Positions 7,736 to 15,352 are shown, numbered from the stretch's first letter. The stretch: 15,527 bases of DNA from CALGLS01 sp964508085 (GCA_964508085.1 CAZDTI010000204.1:1-15527); one strand, 5' to 3'. Notes: a model not told the origin generated them from the letters alone. Translations and numbers: made by a program.

Positions 7736-8596
7736 TTAATTTGGTATTCGTTTTATTATTGCAACAAAAAAAACAAACGGCTTCTCTTTCAACCATCGCC
7801 CATCAAAAGTAAACCAATGAATCATCAACATCCCAAGCGTTAAATCCGCAAAATCTACAATGATTAATATGCCGATGTGCAGACCAATCATCGCTAGCCA
7901 AATCCACATTCGAGTACCTTTAAAAATGGCAAAAGGAAGAAACACAATTTCTAAGGTCAGTACCAGCCATGTATTTATTCGGATTATATTTTCGGGTAAC
8001 TGAAGTAGTAAATTTCTTACCCAACTATCCCTAGCTAATGGGTTTTCTAACAAATGAATAAGAGCCGTGCCGTCTTTCCAACTTGGAGATAGAAGCTTGT
8101 CGACTCCACTTATGGTGTAACCCAATGACATCAACACCCAAGCTCCAACAAATAAGATCATCGGAAATTCCCATTGTTTACCAATAGTTTTTTTGGATAT
8201 AGATATTGGCTCTCCTCTAGGAATGGCGATACAACATAAAAGGATCCATCCAATGTATGGAATGCCCGGATTTAAGATGAGGTTATTTCTATCAAATAAA
8301 CAGACCCATCCATACCATAACAATAATGCCGTAATTTGCCGTTGAAACCCAATCGTAAATAATAAGGCTAAAATAGACAATATAGCTACAAATGATTTGA
8401 CTGCTGTGGGGCCACTAAAATAAAGCAGCACATTTGGGAAATAACCATAAGTCAGATTCGAAGCAGGATCAGGAAGTAAACCCGCAGAGCTCCATAACTC
8501 AGCAGCATAAGGAATTAAATTGGCAAAATGAATAAAAAGATAAGTGCCAAGAATTATCCTGAAAATAGAGAACTGATATGGAAAATAATGCTTCAA
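7736..8596 (-). CDS. HTTM / vitamin K-dependent gamma-carboxylase-like membrane protein
   Basis: This 286-residue integral membrane protein has about six to eight hydrophobic segments and the HTTM-domain style: R-x-x-LG-x-YLFIHF at the N-terminus, NPGIPYIGW in the middle, SGVDKLLSPSWKDGTAL (about 163-179) and a late FADLTLGMLMIHWFTFD. From memory, the G-V-D-K167-L...W173-K-D-G segment resembles the human gamma-carboxylase region around its catalytic lysine; this homology is inference. The C-terminal lumenal domain of true carboxylases is absent, so a peptide carboxylase role is not implied. The start at 8596 is TTG: it overlaps the TGA stop of the upstream gene as TTGA, and no ATG lies nearby before the first membrane segment, so translational coupling is likely. 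It is the last gene of a three-gene operon. Confidence 0.82.
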   Translation of the reverse strand: MKHYFPYQFSIFRIILGTYLFIHFANLIPYAAELWSSAGLLPDPASNLTYGYFPNVLLYFSGPTAVKSFVAILSILALLFTIGFQRQITALLLWYGWVCLFDRNNLILNPGIPYIGWILLCCIAIPRGEPISISKKTIGKQWEFPMILFVGAWVLMSLGYTISGVDKLLSPSWKDGTALIHLLENPLARDSWVRNLLLQLPENIIRINTWLVLTLEIVFLPFAIFKGTRMWIWLAMIGLHIGILIIVDFADLTLGMLMIHWFTFDGRWLKEKPFVFFVAIIKRIPN

Positions 8597-9090
8597 TTGT
8601 TACAATCAATTTTAAGATGCCAATGATCGTCTCGTCCTTTAGTTCGAGTTATTATTTTAACCGAAAAATCATTTTTGCTAACTGGAAGTTGGAGCTCATT
8701 TTTCAATACATCATTGCAAAGTCCATAAGTTAATATTGGTTTCCATAATGTCTCTGGTAGAATCGGAGCCCCTGCGATCGCAGCGCCATAAACGTTTCGT
8801 CTATTATACGGACCTTTTAATTTTGAATAAATTTCAGGGGTCAGTTTGATTTCTTCTAACAAACCATCTTCATTTTTATATTCTAAAAAGAAATCGCTTG
8901 CATACGCTTCCACGCCCTTTACTTCTGTGAAAACAATAGGTAAAGGAGCAGAACAAGTAACAGCGCCTAAGTCCCGGATGATTTTCGTTTTTGTCAAATA
9001 ACCTGTAATTTGTAACATTCCTATTACAAGGATAGTGTAGTATAACACTTTATGTCGTTTTTTCATTCGTTTTGTATGGATTGTTAACAT
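8593..9090 (-). CDS. Unrecognised membrane-anchored protein in the hydroxylase/HTTM operon
   Basis: I do not recognise this 165-residue protein. It has one N-terminal hydrophobic segment (about residues 15-32, after the basic KRMKKRHK) and then a soluble domain, so it is most likely anchored with the domain outside the cytoplasm. Three cysteines (C46, C125, C163) and motifs such as RRNVYGAAIAGAP and the C-terminal DDHWHLKIDC could be conserved. Two starts are possible: ATG at 9090 overlaps the upstream gene by 41 bases, while ATG at 9066 (residue 9) overlaps by 17 bases and gives a cleaner signal anchor; I prefer 9066. Its TGA stop overlaps the TTG start of the HTTM gene. Its position between a di-iron hydroxylase and an HTTM protein suggests it is a partner subunit, which is inference. 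Confidence 0.75.
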   Translation of the reverse strand: MLTIHTKRMKKRHKVLYYTILVIGMLQITGYLTKTKIIRDLGAVTCSAPLPIVFTEVKGVEAYASDFFLEYKNEDGLLEEIKLTPEIYSKLKGPYNRRNVYGAAIAGAPILPETLWKPILTYGLCNDVLKNELQLPVSKNDFSVKIITRTKGRDDHWHLKIDCNN

Positions 9091-9793
9091 TTTTAAACTT
9101 CAGCATGTCTATAATTTTTCCCTCTCGTTCTGGCTTGAAACCGCAGGCCGTATCCATGTTTTTCGGATTCTTAAAAGTGCCAAATAGCATATCCCAAATC
9201 GGTAAGTCAGAGAAGTTATGATAGTGTTTTCCACGTTGGTGATGTATCCTGTGCATTTCGGGACGTTGGAAAAAATAGCCCATAAGATGTGGTGTTTTTA
9301 TATTCATATGATAAATATATTCACCAATGGCGCTGAACAATAAACAATAGGCAGCCGACTCCACAGAGAGACCAAGTAGTAAGAAGTTTATAGAACCTAT
9401 GATCAAAGAATTGCATAGAATTTCCGCAGGATGTTTGAAAAAAGAAGTAATGGTTTCAATACGTTGCGGGCTATGATGCAACTGATGAAACGTGAGCCAT
9501 AGAAAGTTATTTTCATGCCTTCCTCGATGCCACCAATAAAAAACAAAGGTTGAAATAAAGTAGGCAATCAGTCCACCAAGAAAAGGAGAAACGGATTCGG
9601 AAAGTGAAAATAAAGACACTTTTTGAAGCCAAATATCCCAACTGTATTTGCCTAAGATAACCACTCCTAATTGAAGTAGATTTATCAGCATTACTCTGGC
9701 CCACCAGCCCTTCACATGTGGTAGTTTTTGATCGGGGATTATGCGTTCGAGAATCATTAGAAAAACGCCTATTCCTATAATAATTGGAATCAT
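9050..9793 (-). CDS. Sterol desaturase / fatty acid hydroxylase family membrane di-iron enzyme
   Basis: This 247-residue protein belongs to the sterol desaturase/fatty acid hydroxylase superfamily, whose members use a histidine-ligated di-iron centre and oxygen to hydroxylate or desaturate lipids in the membrane. The histidine boxes are complete: H89-RGR-H93, H103-QL-H106-H107 and H180-RI-H183-H184, with extra histidines H162, H188 and H190. About four hydrophobic segments surround them, with the catalytic side facing the cytoplasm in known relatives. The C-terminal FGTFKNP and CGFKPE motifs are typical. The substrate (carotenoid, fatty acid, hopanoid or other lipid) cannot be read. The ATG at 9793 starts a three-gene minus-strand operon; its TAA at 9052-9050 lies inside the next gene. 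No clean TAnnTTTG promoter is seen upstream. Confidence 0.9.
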   Translation of the reverse strand: MIPIIIGIGVFLMILERIIPDQKLPHVKGWWARVMLINLLQLGVVILGKYSWDIWLQKVSLFSLSESVSPFLGGLIAYFISTFVFYWWHRGRHENNFLWLTFHQLHHSPQRIETITSFFKHPAEILCNSLIIGSINFLLLGLSVESAAYCLLFSAIGEYIYHMNIKTPHLMGYFFQRPEMHRIHHQRGKHYHNFSDLPIWDMLFGTFKNPKNMDTACGFKPEREGKIIDMLKFKNVNNPYKTNEKTT

Positions 9794-9929
9794 AATATAA
9801 AGTTTATTCGTCCATTAAAAAAGACATGGAGGTTAACTAATTATGACTACAAGGTTATGTAGTGAAGTAGGTTTTATTGTTATTTTTTCTACGAATGAGG
9901 CTTTTTTGGGGTTGAATTTAGCGCTAATA

Positions 9930-10490
9930 TTATTGGCAAGTTTCTCCGGTAGCAAAATCTGGATTAAATCCCCCCGTTCCATCATGTTGTAATCCGTAAG
10001 CGCAATGCTGCTCTTTATCTACACAAGTTAAATCACCTGTACGTGCGCAAACCTGCCCTTCCAAAGTTTCAGAAAGTCCGGCTGCATTGCTAATGATTAT
10101 TTGGTAATTATATACCCCGTTTGGTAGGGATCCATCAGGAAGTCGACCATCCCACCCTTGGTCTGGATTATTTGCGAAAAATGAAAATTTTTCAAAAACG
10201 GGAGTTCCATCTTGGTCAGAGATGGTGAACTGTTCAATCCTATTAATTCCTGAGCCACTGGACACATAAAAGAGATCATTTGTTCCATCTCCATTTGGTG
10301 TGAACACATTGGAAATATAAACTTTAGCACCACCAATACAGGCTTCTAAATGTGGAGTATTACAGCAAGATTTTTCAAAAGTAGTAATACTATTGTTATC
10401 GTTATTGTTTTCATCATCACTACAACTGCTGCAAAAGTAAAGACATAAAATAGAAAGCAGAAAATAGGTAAATGTATTTGTACATTTCAT
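9930..10490 (-). CDS. Surface lipoprotein with CHU_C-like (gliding-associated) domain
   Basis: This 186-residue protein starts with a lipoprotein signal peptide; the likely lipidated cysteine is C23 in CSSC-SDDE. The acidic residues right after it resemble the Bacteroidota lipoprotein export signal that sends lipoproteins to the cell surface. Residues about 57-147 have the hallmark pattern of the CHU_C/type B T9SS domain: ISNVFTPNGDGTNDLF, a short strand pattern, WDGRLPDG and LPNGVYNYQI. In typical cargo that domain is the extreme C-terminus of a much larger protein. Here it forms most of a small lipoprotein and is followed by a ~35-residue cysteine-containing tail (VCARTGDLTC ... CAYGL ... 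GETCQ). It begins 5 bases after the stop of the upstream gene, so the two are surely co-transcribed. The function is unknown. Confidence 0.78.
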   Translation of the reverse strand: MKCTNTFTYFLLSILCLYFCSSCSDDENNNDNNSITTFEKSCCNTPHLEACIGGAKVYISNVFTPNGDGTNDLFYVSSGSGINRIEQFTISDQDGTPVFEKFSFFANNPDQGWDGRLPDGSLPNGVYNYQIIISNAAGLSETLEGQVCARTGDLTCVDKEQHCAYGLQHDGTGGFNPDFATGETCQ

Positions 10491-10495
10491 AAAGC

Positions 10496-11125
10496 TTAGA
10501 TTTTTTCAATGGAAATAGATTTATCTTCTGGATAAAGTTGAACGGTCAAATTATGATTTCCGTTGGGAATATTCGTAAAGTCAAGAGCTAGAGCTCGCAG
10601 TCCAGCATTTAACCAACCTTCCCAAATCACAAACTGTACTTCATCGTTCTCTTCAATTACAATATGCACGAATTGTCTTCGAGCGATTTCTAACTCGATG
10701 GTTGCTTCCGTTTCAATTTGAAGAGGACTAATACTAGCAATGCTGTTTTCAGAAAAATCATTTTCACAAGTCTTTAGACTAAAACAAATTTCTTCTTCTG
10801 ATACACAGCCGTCTTGCCAGTTAATTGTTAGTGCATAACATTGGTCTTGCAAGGGGCGTACAAAAGGATACAAATTGTCTGGGAGAGACAGGCCAATTGT
10901 TGGCTCCCAGCTGAAAGACATAATTTCCGATGTTGGGCAACTAATAGAAGGGCTTATTCGAATAGAATCTCCAAGTTGTAAAATAGTCTCGTCGGCTTCT
11001 AGGCTTAGAGTGCATGTGTTTATTTCAAGTACAGAAGGAGATCGAATGTTTTGCGATTTAAAAAAAATGGATATCGGCAATGACAAAAAAATAAAGCCGA
11101 AAAGGTTGTTGATGTTGAAATACAT
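10496..11125 (-). CDS. Small exported PKD-like protein with degenerate T9SS type A tail
   Basis: This 209-residue protein begins with a hydrophobic export signal (FGFIFLSLPISIFF). Residues about 38-117 look like a PKD/Ig-like beta-sandwich of the kind common in Bacteroidota surface proteins: a CTLSLEADETILQLGDSI opening, then FSWEPTIGLS, a YALTINWQDGC strand pair and cysteine pairs. Residues about 130-209 have the periodic pattern of a type A sorting domain: ATIELEI, a VHIVI strand, WEGWLNAG, LALDFTNIPNGNHNL, ending SIEKI. The usual NPF motif is missing, so sorting function is doubtful. The name is a pattern judgement, not a search result. It is the first gene of a two-gene operon with the CHU_C-like lipoprotein, and the pair may form one surface complex. 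No TAnnTTTG box is seen in the 203-base upstream gap. Confidence 0.7.
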   Translation of the reverse strand: MYFNINNLFGFIFLSLPISIFFKSQNIRSPSVLEINTCTLSLEADETILQLGDSIRISPSISCPTSEIMSFSWEPTIGLSLPDNLYPFVRPLQDQCYALTINWQDGCVSEEEICFSLKTCENDFSENSIASISPLQIETEATIELEIARRQFVHIVIEENDEVQFVIWEGWLNAGLRALALDFTNIPNGNHNLTVQLYPEDKSISIEKI

Positions 11126-11328
11126 AGTTACTATTTTAAAAGGATGTTGTTAATGGTTCTTGTTTTAAAGGCTTTTTAGCTTATATTTTCAGCCTAACCA
11201 AATAAGTTAAAACTGAAGCATAGCAGCAAAGAGAGGCATAAACAGATCTTTTTATAGTTTTAATTTTCTTTGTGTTTGTTTTGTTAAGTGAATGTAATAC
11301 TTTTGTTTTATTTTCACAAGCTTGGAAA

Positions 11329-12144
11329 CTAAACAATTGGGTTATCTCTCCCAACCAAAAACCGTTGCAAGCGCTTTAAATGATCTGTATTAATAACGTC
11401 AACTCCTTCCTCCAATAAGAAAGCCCAAATTTTCTCCGATTCTGGACTATTCCAAAATCGAAGTAATTTGCCTTCCGCCTGCGTTCTAACAATCAATTTA
11501 CGAAGAACTTTAATCTGTTCTGAACTGAGCCGTCTACTATATTTAGAAAACCATCCAAACAGTTTAGTATAACTAGCACTAACCAAAGGCATTAAAGCAG
11601 TCGAATAACCTTTTCCTAAATCTTCCATCCGGCCATCCACACAAGCTAGTCGAAAAGTGGCGGCATTTAATAATTTCAGTGGTCGATTTCCGCTAACCAT
11701 CACGCTAATTGCCTTCCTGTTTATTTGATTCCCTTCATAGGTGGTGATCATTTCTAGGTATGGTTGCAACTCCTTTTCCAACACCTCAAAAGTTCGAAGA
11801 GCATCTGTCTTTATATCAATGAGCAAATGAAGCGTTTGCTGTGGATCATTAGGAAAGATAAAACCTCCTCTTTCTTGGAAAAGATCAAAAAGAGGTTTTA
11901 AATACAATTGATCTAAACTTCGGCTTTGCATCGGAAACAAGGGGCGCCGGTGATACGCATATAATCGGCCTCTGATCAAATGTACATCTGCTTCAATATA
12001 GGTGTAGCCGTGATGTAAAGCCCTCCATAGAGGCGCTGCTTCTAAATAGTCATTATGTGCATGAGCATTTAGCAATAAAGGCACCTTTGAGGTAGGGAGC
12101 TTCGAATAGTCTATTTTATCAAAATGAGGTCTAAACCAATTCAT
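11329..12144 (-). CDS. PI-PLC-like phosphodiesterase (AIM6 / glycerophosphodiester phosphodiesterase-like)
   Basis: This 271-residue protein has the features of the PI-PLC-like phosphodiesterase superfamily, close to the AIM6-type group. LNAHAHNDY (H28, H30) starts the barrel. It is followed by G-Y-T-YIEADVHL (E51, D53) and YAYHRR (H65), with LLIDIKTD (D109, K111, D113) as the next metal/catalytic strand and EGVDVINTDH near the end. Relatives use a divalent metal to cut phosphodiester bonds of glycerophosphodiesters or inositol lipids; the substrate here is unknown. No signal peptide or membrane segment is visible, unlike many relatives, which suggests a cytoplasmic location or an unusual export route. 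The ATG at 12144 is clear. It is monocistronic, divergent from rpsO across a 183-base gap. Confidence 0.82.
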   Translation of the reverse strand: MNWFRPHFDKIDYSKLPTSKVPLLLNAHAHNDYLEAAPLWRALHHGYTYIEADVHLIRGRLYAYHRRPLFPMQSRSLDQLYLKPLFDLFQERGGFIFPNDPQQTLHLLIDIKTDALRTFEVLEKELQPYLEMITTYEGNQINRKAISVMVSGNRPLKLLNAATFRLACVDGRMEDLGKGYSTALMPLVSASYTKLFGWFSKYSRRLSSEQIKVLRKLIVRTQAEGKLLRFWNSPESEKIWAFLLEEGVDVINTDHLKRLQRFLVGRDNPIV

Positions 12145-12270
12145 AGATTGTATTTATTTTTATGAGCCCTAATTCATTGACAATCAATGCCTTTACTTAC
12201 TGTTTGTTTTGGAGACTAAAGCCAGCTATGAATATTCCAAAATTCAGCCCCCTTTCTCCTAAAAATTCCT

Positions 12271-12279
12271 TACCTTTGC
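12271..12279 (+). promoter_or_regulatory. Bacteroidota -7 promoter box (TACCTTTGC) before rpsO
   Basis: TACCTTTGC is a full match to the TAnnTTTG(C) -7 consensus, 49 bases before the rpsO ATG. The predicted transcript would start near 12285 with a leader of about 40 bases. The -33 TTTG is not evident. Confidence 0.7.
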
Positions 12280-12283
12280 AGCC

Positions 12284-12301
12284 GCTATAACTGATCATAG
12301 C
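12284..12301 (+). promoter_or_regulatory. Small hairpin in the rpsO leader
   Basis: The pair gctat (12284-12288) and atagc (12297-12301) flanks an 8-nt loop just before the rpsO start region. S15 represses its own translation through diverse leader structures in several bacteria. This hairpin is short and its role here is a guess. Confidence 0.25.
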
Positions 12302-12327
12302 ATCACTAATGGTAAAAATTATATAAA

Positions 12328-12612
12328 ATGGCAATTTACTTAACAAAAGAAAAAAGAGAAGAGATTTTCGCTGAATACGGCGGATCTGCTTCAAACACTG
12401 GTTCTACTGAGGGCCAAATCGCATTGTTCACTTTCAGAATTAAGGAATTATCCTCCCATCTGCAAAGAAACAAAAAAGACCACTCTTGCCGACGCACCTT
12501 GTTGTCGCTTGTTGGTAAAAGAAAAAGATTATTGTTCTACCTCGCAAAGAAAGACATTATGAAGTACAGAGCATTAATCGAAAAACTCGAAATACGTAAC
12601 GTACGTAAATAA
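12328..12612 (+). CDS. rpsO: 30S ribosomal protein S15
   Basis: This 94-residue protein is S15, which binds 16S rRNA early in assembly of the 30S platform. It shows the family pattern throughout: MAIYLTKEKREEIF at the N-terminus, the NTGSTEGQIALFTFRIKELSSHL segment, KKDHSCRRTLLSLVGKRKRLLFYL with the conserved DHSCRR/LVGKR region, and the YRALIEKLEIR end. The length is slightly above the usual 88-89 residues, with short additions near the ends. The ATG at 12328 follows an A-rich leader with no Shine-Dalgarno sequence, normal for ribosomal genes of this phylum. It has its own promoter and a strong terminator, so it is probably not read through into pnp. Confidence 0.97.
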   Translation: MAIYLTKEKREEIFAEYGGSASNTGSTEGQIALFTFRIKELSSHLQRNKKDHSCRRTLLSLVGKRKRLLFYLAKKDIMKYRALIEKLEIRNVRK

Positions 12613-12618
12613 TACACA

Positions 12619-12664
12619 AAGAGGCAGTATCCCTTCACATTGTTGAAACCGGATACTGCCTTTT
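12619..12664 (+). terminator. Intrinsic terminator after rpsO
   Basis: A perfect 11-bp stem pairs 12622-12632 (aggcagtatcc) with 12651-12661 (ggatactgcct), separated by an 18-nt loop. It is followed by T residues and starts 7 bases after the rpsO stop. It separates rpsO transcription from pnp. Confidence 0.88.
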
Positions 12665-13036
12665 ATCGTATATGCAACAACGAAGATTACTATTGAGGTA
12701 ATCCATTTGTTGAAGTAATTTAAATTTCTGTAGTGCAGGCTGACGATAATAGAATTTTTGCCTTCACTGCCCCCCGCTCTAATTATGAATACTAGTAGAT
12801 TAAAAATTATCTTCTCCATCAAAAGAAGAGGTTCTTTAAAAGTCACTACTCAAGATTAGACAAGTGAAAGGTTTCGTAAAATTTATGACTGTGCAAACCC
12901 ATCCTTTTTTGAGTTAGCTTTCAATCACCAATTGAGCCCACCTTTTACCGGCAACTTATTCTGGTTGCCACCAAATTCGGTTAAATCGAGATTATATTAT
13001 ATTTAGAGTCTGTGGATTCTGAAAAAGACTTTTTGC

Positions 13037-13080
13037 AAGGAGGAACATTTATTCGCATGAAAAAGTACGGTCGGCCGTAA
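13037..13080 (+). promoter_or_regulatory. Possible leader mini-ORF (7 codons) before pnp
   Basis: A strong Shine-Dalgarno-like AAGGAGG (13037-13043) is followed after 13 bases by ATG at 13057 and the codons M-K-K-Y-G-R-P, with TAA at 13078-13080. The spacing is long and the end of the frame overlaps the heptamer array, so coincidence is likely. Confidence 0.2.
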
Positions 13081-13100
13081 AACCGTCCACCGTAAACCGT
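13072..13100. repeat. Short heptamer array (nnnCCGT units) upstream of pnp
   Basis: Four adjacent units end in CCGT: cggccgt, aaaaccgt, ccaccgt, aaaccgt (one unit is 8 nt). On the other strand they read as an ACGGTnn series. An inverted acggt at 13067-13071 can pair with accgt in the array. Confidence 0.6.
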
Positions 13101-13164
13101 CTAAAACCCCAACCACAAAGTCTTTTCCACGCAGGCTCGCCTTAACTTTTAAACTTTTAGTGAA

Positions 13165-15318
13165 ATGGCACAAACACCAATTTCCACTTCGTTCAACTTA
13201 CCGGATGGCCGGGAAGTAACGATTGAAACGGGCAAACTGGCGACACAAGCGCACGGTTCCGTTGTAGTACGCATGGGCAACACCATGTTATTCTGCTCTG
13301 TGGTTTCTAACCATGAAGCAAGAGAAGGCCAGTCTTTCTTTCCTCTTTCTGTAGATTATCAAGAGAAATTCGCAGCTGCGGGTCGTATTCCTGGTAACTT
13401 CTTCCGTAGAGAAGCAAGATTGTCTGACTATGAAGTTTTGATCTGCCGATTGGTAGACAGAGCACTTCGTCCATTGTTCCCAGACGGCTACATGAACGAA
13501 ACACAGATTTTAATCAACCTTATTTCTGCTGACCCTGATGTTCAGCCAGATGCATTGGCTGCCTTAGCGGCTTCTTCCGCATTGGCTGTTTCTGACATTC
13601 CTTTCGCAGGACCTTTGTCAGAATGTAGAGTTGCACGTATCAATGGCGAATTCGTCATCAATCCAGATCGTCCATCTATGGAAGACTGTGACTTGGAATT
13701 GATCGTTGCCGCTACTATGGACAACGTGATGATGGTAGAAGGAGAAGCTAAAGAATGTTCTGAAAAAGACATCGTTGAAGCCATCAAAGTGGCGCACGAA
13801 GCGATCAAAGTTCAGTGTCAGGCACAATTGGATTTAGCAAATAAAGTAGGCGAAAAAGCAACGGTGAAAAGAGTATTAGAAGCTGCTGCTGAAGATGAAG
13901 AAATCAAAGCAATGGTAGAAGCCAAAGCTAAAGATGGCATCTACGCAGTTTGTAAAGGTTTCCACGATAAGAAAGGTCGTAAAGAAGGATACAAAGCAGT
14001 GAAGACCAAGTTGAAGGAAGATATTGAAGCAGAATTAGGAGAAGAAGCTTACGCGGAAAGAGGGCACTTTGTCTCTAAGTATTTTAATAAATTGCAGAAG
14101 AAAGTCATCCGTGAAATGGTATTGGCGGAAGGAGTACGTTTGGACGGACGTCCAACCGATAAGGTAAGAGACATTTGGACAGAAGTAGATTACCTACCTA
14201 CTACACACGGTTCTGCAATCTTCACCAGAGGAGAAACGCAATCACTAACTTCTTTGACAATGGGTACAAAGCTTGACCAGCAGATGGTTGACACTGCTTT
14301 GGTACACGGTTTCGAAGATTTCATTCTACACTACAACTTCCCTGCGTACTCTGTAGGTGAGGTGAAGATGATGCGTGGACCTGGACGACGTGAGGTTGGA
14401 CACGCTAACCTAGCTGCTCGTTCTTTGAGACAAGTATTACCAGAAGATAATTTATACACGCTTCGTTTGGTTTCTGATATTATGGAATCAAATGGATCTT
14501 CTTCCATGGCAACGGTTTGTGCCGGTTCTATGGCCTTGATGGATGCAGGTGTGAAAATCAAAGCGCCAGTTGCAGGTATTGCAATGGGGATGATTTCTGA
14601 TGGAGAGCGTTTCGCTATTCTTTCTGACATCCTTGGAGATGAGGATGCAGTTGGAGATATGGATTTCAAATTGACTGGAACCAGCAAAGGAATTTGTGCT
14701 TGTCAAATGGACATCAAGATCGACGGTTTACCATATGAAATGTTGGAAAAAGCATTAATGCAGGCAAAAGAAGGAAGAGAACACATCCTTGGAGAAATGG
14801 CTAAGACCATCTCTGCACCACGTGAAGACTTCAAAACGCATGCACCACGTATCGTTGAGTTGTTGATCGACAAGAGCTTCATCGGTGCGGTTATCGGACC
14901 TGGTGGATCCATCATCAAGGAGCTTCAAGCTTCTACAGATACTATCATCAACATCAAGGAAGAAGGCGACAAAGGTATTGTTAATATCTCTTCTCCAAAT
15001 AAAGCGTCTATTGATGCAGCACTTTCTCAGATCAAGGCCATCACCTTTACCCCAGAGGTAGGAGATGAATTCGATGCAAAGGTTGCTTCTGTAATGCCTT
15101 ACGGTGTGTTTGTTGATTTCGCCGGAAAGAGTGGCTTAGTTCACGTTTCTGAGTTGGACCACAAACGTGTTGAAAGAGTAGAAGATATTCTGAAAGTAGG
15201 GGATCCTATTAAGGTGAAGCTGATCGGAATCGACGAAAAGACAGGAAAGCTGCGTTTATCTCGTAAGGCTTTGATGCCTCGACCAGAGAGAAGAGAGCAC
15301 AGTCCACGACGTGATTAA
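13165..15318 (+). CDS. pnp: Polyribonucleotide nucleotidyltransferase (PNPase)
   Basis: This 717-residue protein is PNPase, the phosphate-dependent 3'-to-5' exoribonuclease of the cytoplasm that works as a trimeric ring. Domains in order: first RNase PH domain (about 1-215, with FFRREARLSDYE and DRALRPLFP), the helical linker (about 240-330), a second RNase PH domain (about 335-560) with GRRE, HGSAIFTRGETQ, ESNGSSSMATVCAGS and the catalytic acidic stretch LGDEDAVGDMDFK (D494, D498, D500), the KH domain with FIGAVIGPGG (about 572-581), and the S1 domain (about 630-700). The tail is basic and arginine-rich (RPERREHSPRRD). The length is normal and no key motif is missing. The ATG at 13165 starts the conserved N-terminus after an A/T-rich leader. 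It lies downstream of rpsO but beyond a terminator, and ends at its own terminator. Confidence 0.98.
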   Translation: MAQTPISTSFNLPDGREVTIETGKLATQAHGSVVVRMGNTMLFCSVVSNHEAREGQSFFPLSVDYQEKFAAAGRIPGNFFRREARLSDYEVLICRLVDRALRPLFPDGYMNETQILINLISADPDVQPDALAALAASSALAVSDIPFAGPLSECRVARINGEFVINPDRPSMEDCDLELIVAATMDNVMMVEGEAKECSEKDIVEAIKVAHEAIKVQCQAQLDLANKVGEKATVKRVLEAAAEDEEIKAMVEAKAKDGIYAVCKGFHDKKGRKEGYKAVKTKLKEDIEAELGEEAYAERGHFVSKYFNKLQKKVIREMVLAEGVRLDGRPTDKVRDIWTEVDYLPTTHGSAIFTRGETQSLTSLTMGTKLDQQMVDTALVHGFEDFILHYNFPAYSVGEVKMMRGPGRREVGHANLAARSLRQVLPEDNLYTLRLVSDIMESNGSSSMATVCAGSMALMDAGVKIKAPVAGIAMGMISDGERFAILSDILGDEDAVGDMDFKLTGTSKGICACQMDIKIDGLPYEMLEKALMQAKEGREHILGEMAKTISAPREDFKTHAPRIVELLIDKSFIGAVIGPGGSIIKELQASTDTIINIKEEGDKGIVNISSPNKASIDAALSQIKAITFTPEVGDEFDAKVASVMPYGVFVDFAGKSGLVHVSELDHKRVERVEDILKVGDPIKVKLIGIDEKTGKLRLSRKALMPRPERREHSPRRD

Positions 15319-15352
15319 TCTATTGTTGATAAACAATTAGAGTATAAATAAT

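Larger units (their letters stand above)
12665..13164. other. 500-base non-coding region between rpsO terminator and pnp
   Basis: No convincing gene is seen on either strand; the open frames here are short or run through the rpsO terminator. It contains a 6-bp stem (12950-12955 with 12964-12969) and a Shine-Dalgarno-like AAGGAGG at 13037-13043. A short heptamer array (13072-13100) follows. No full TAnnTTTG box for pnp was found, so the promoter is unassigned. Confidence 0.6.

Noticed and set aside
12574..12846. 90-codon minus-strand frame between rpsO and pnp
   Set aside because: It crosses the rpsO terminator and the antisense of the rpsO 3' end, and the product is a composition-driven hydrophobic string without motifs.
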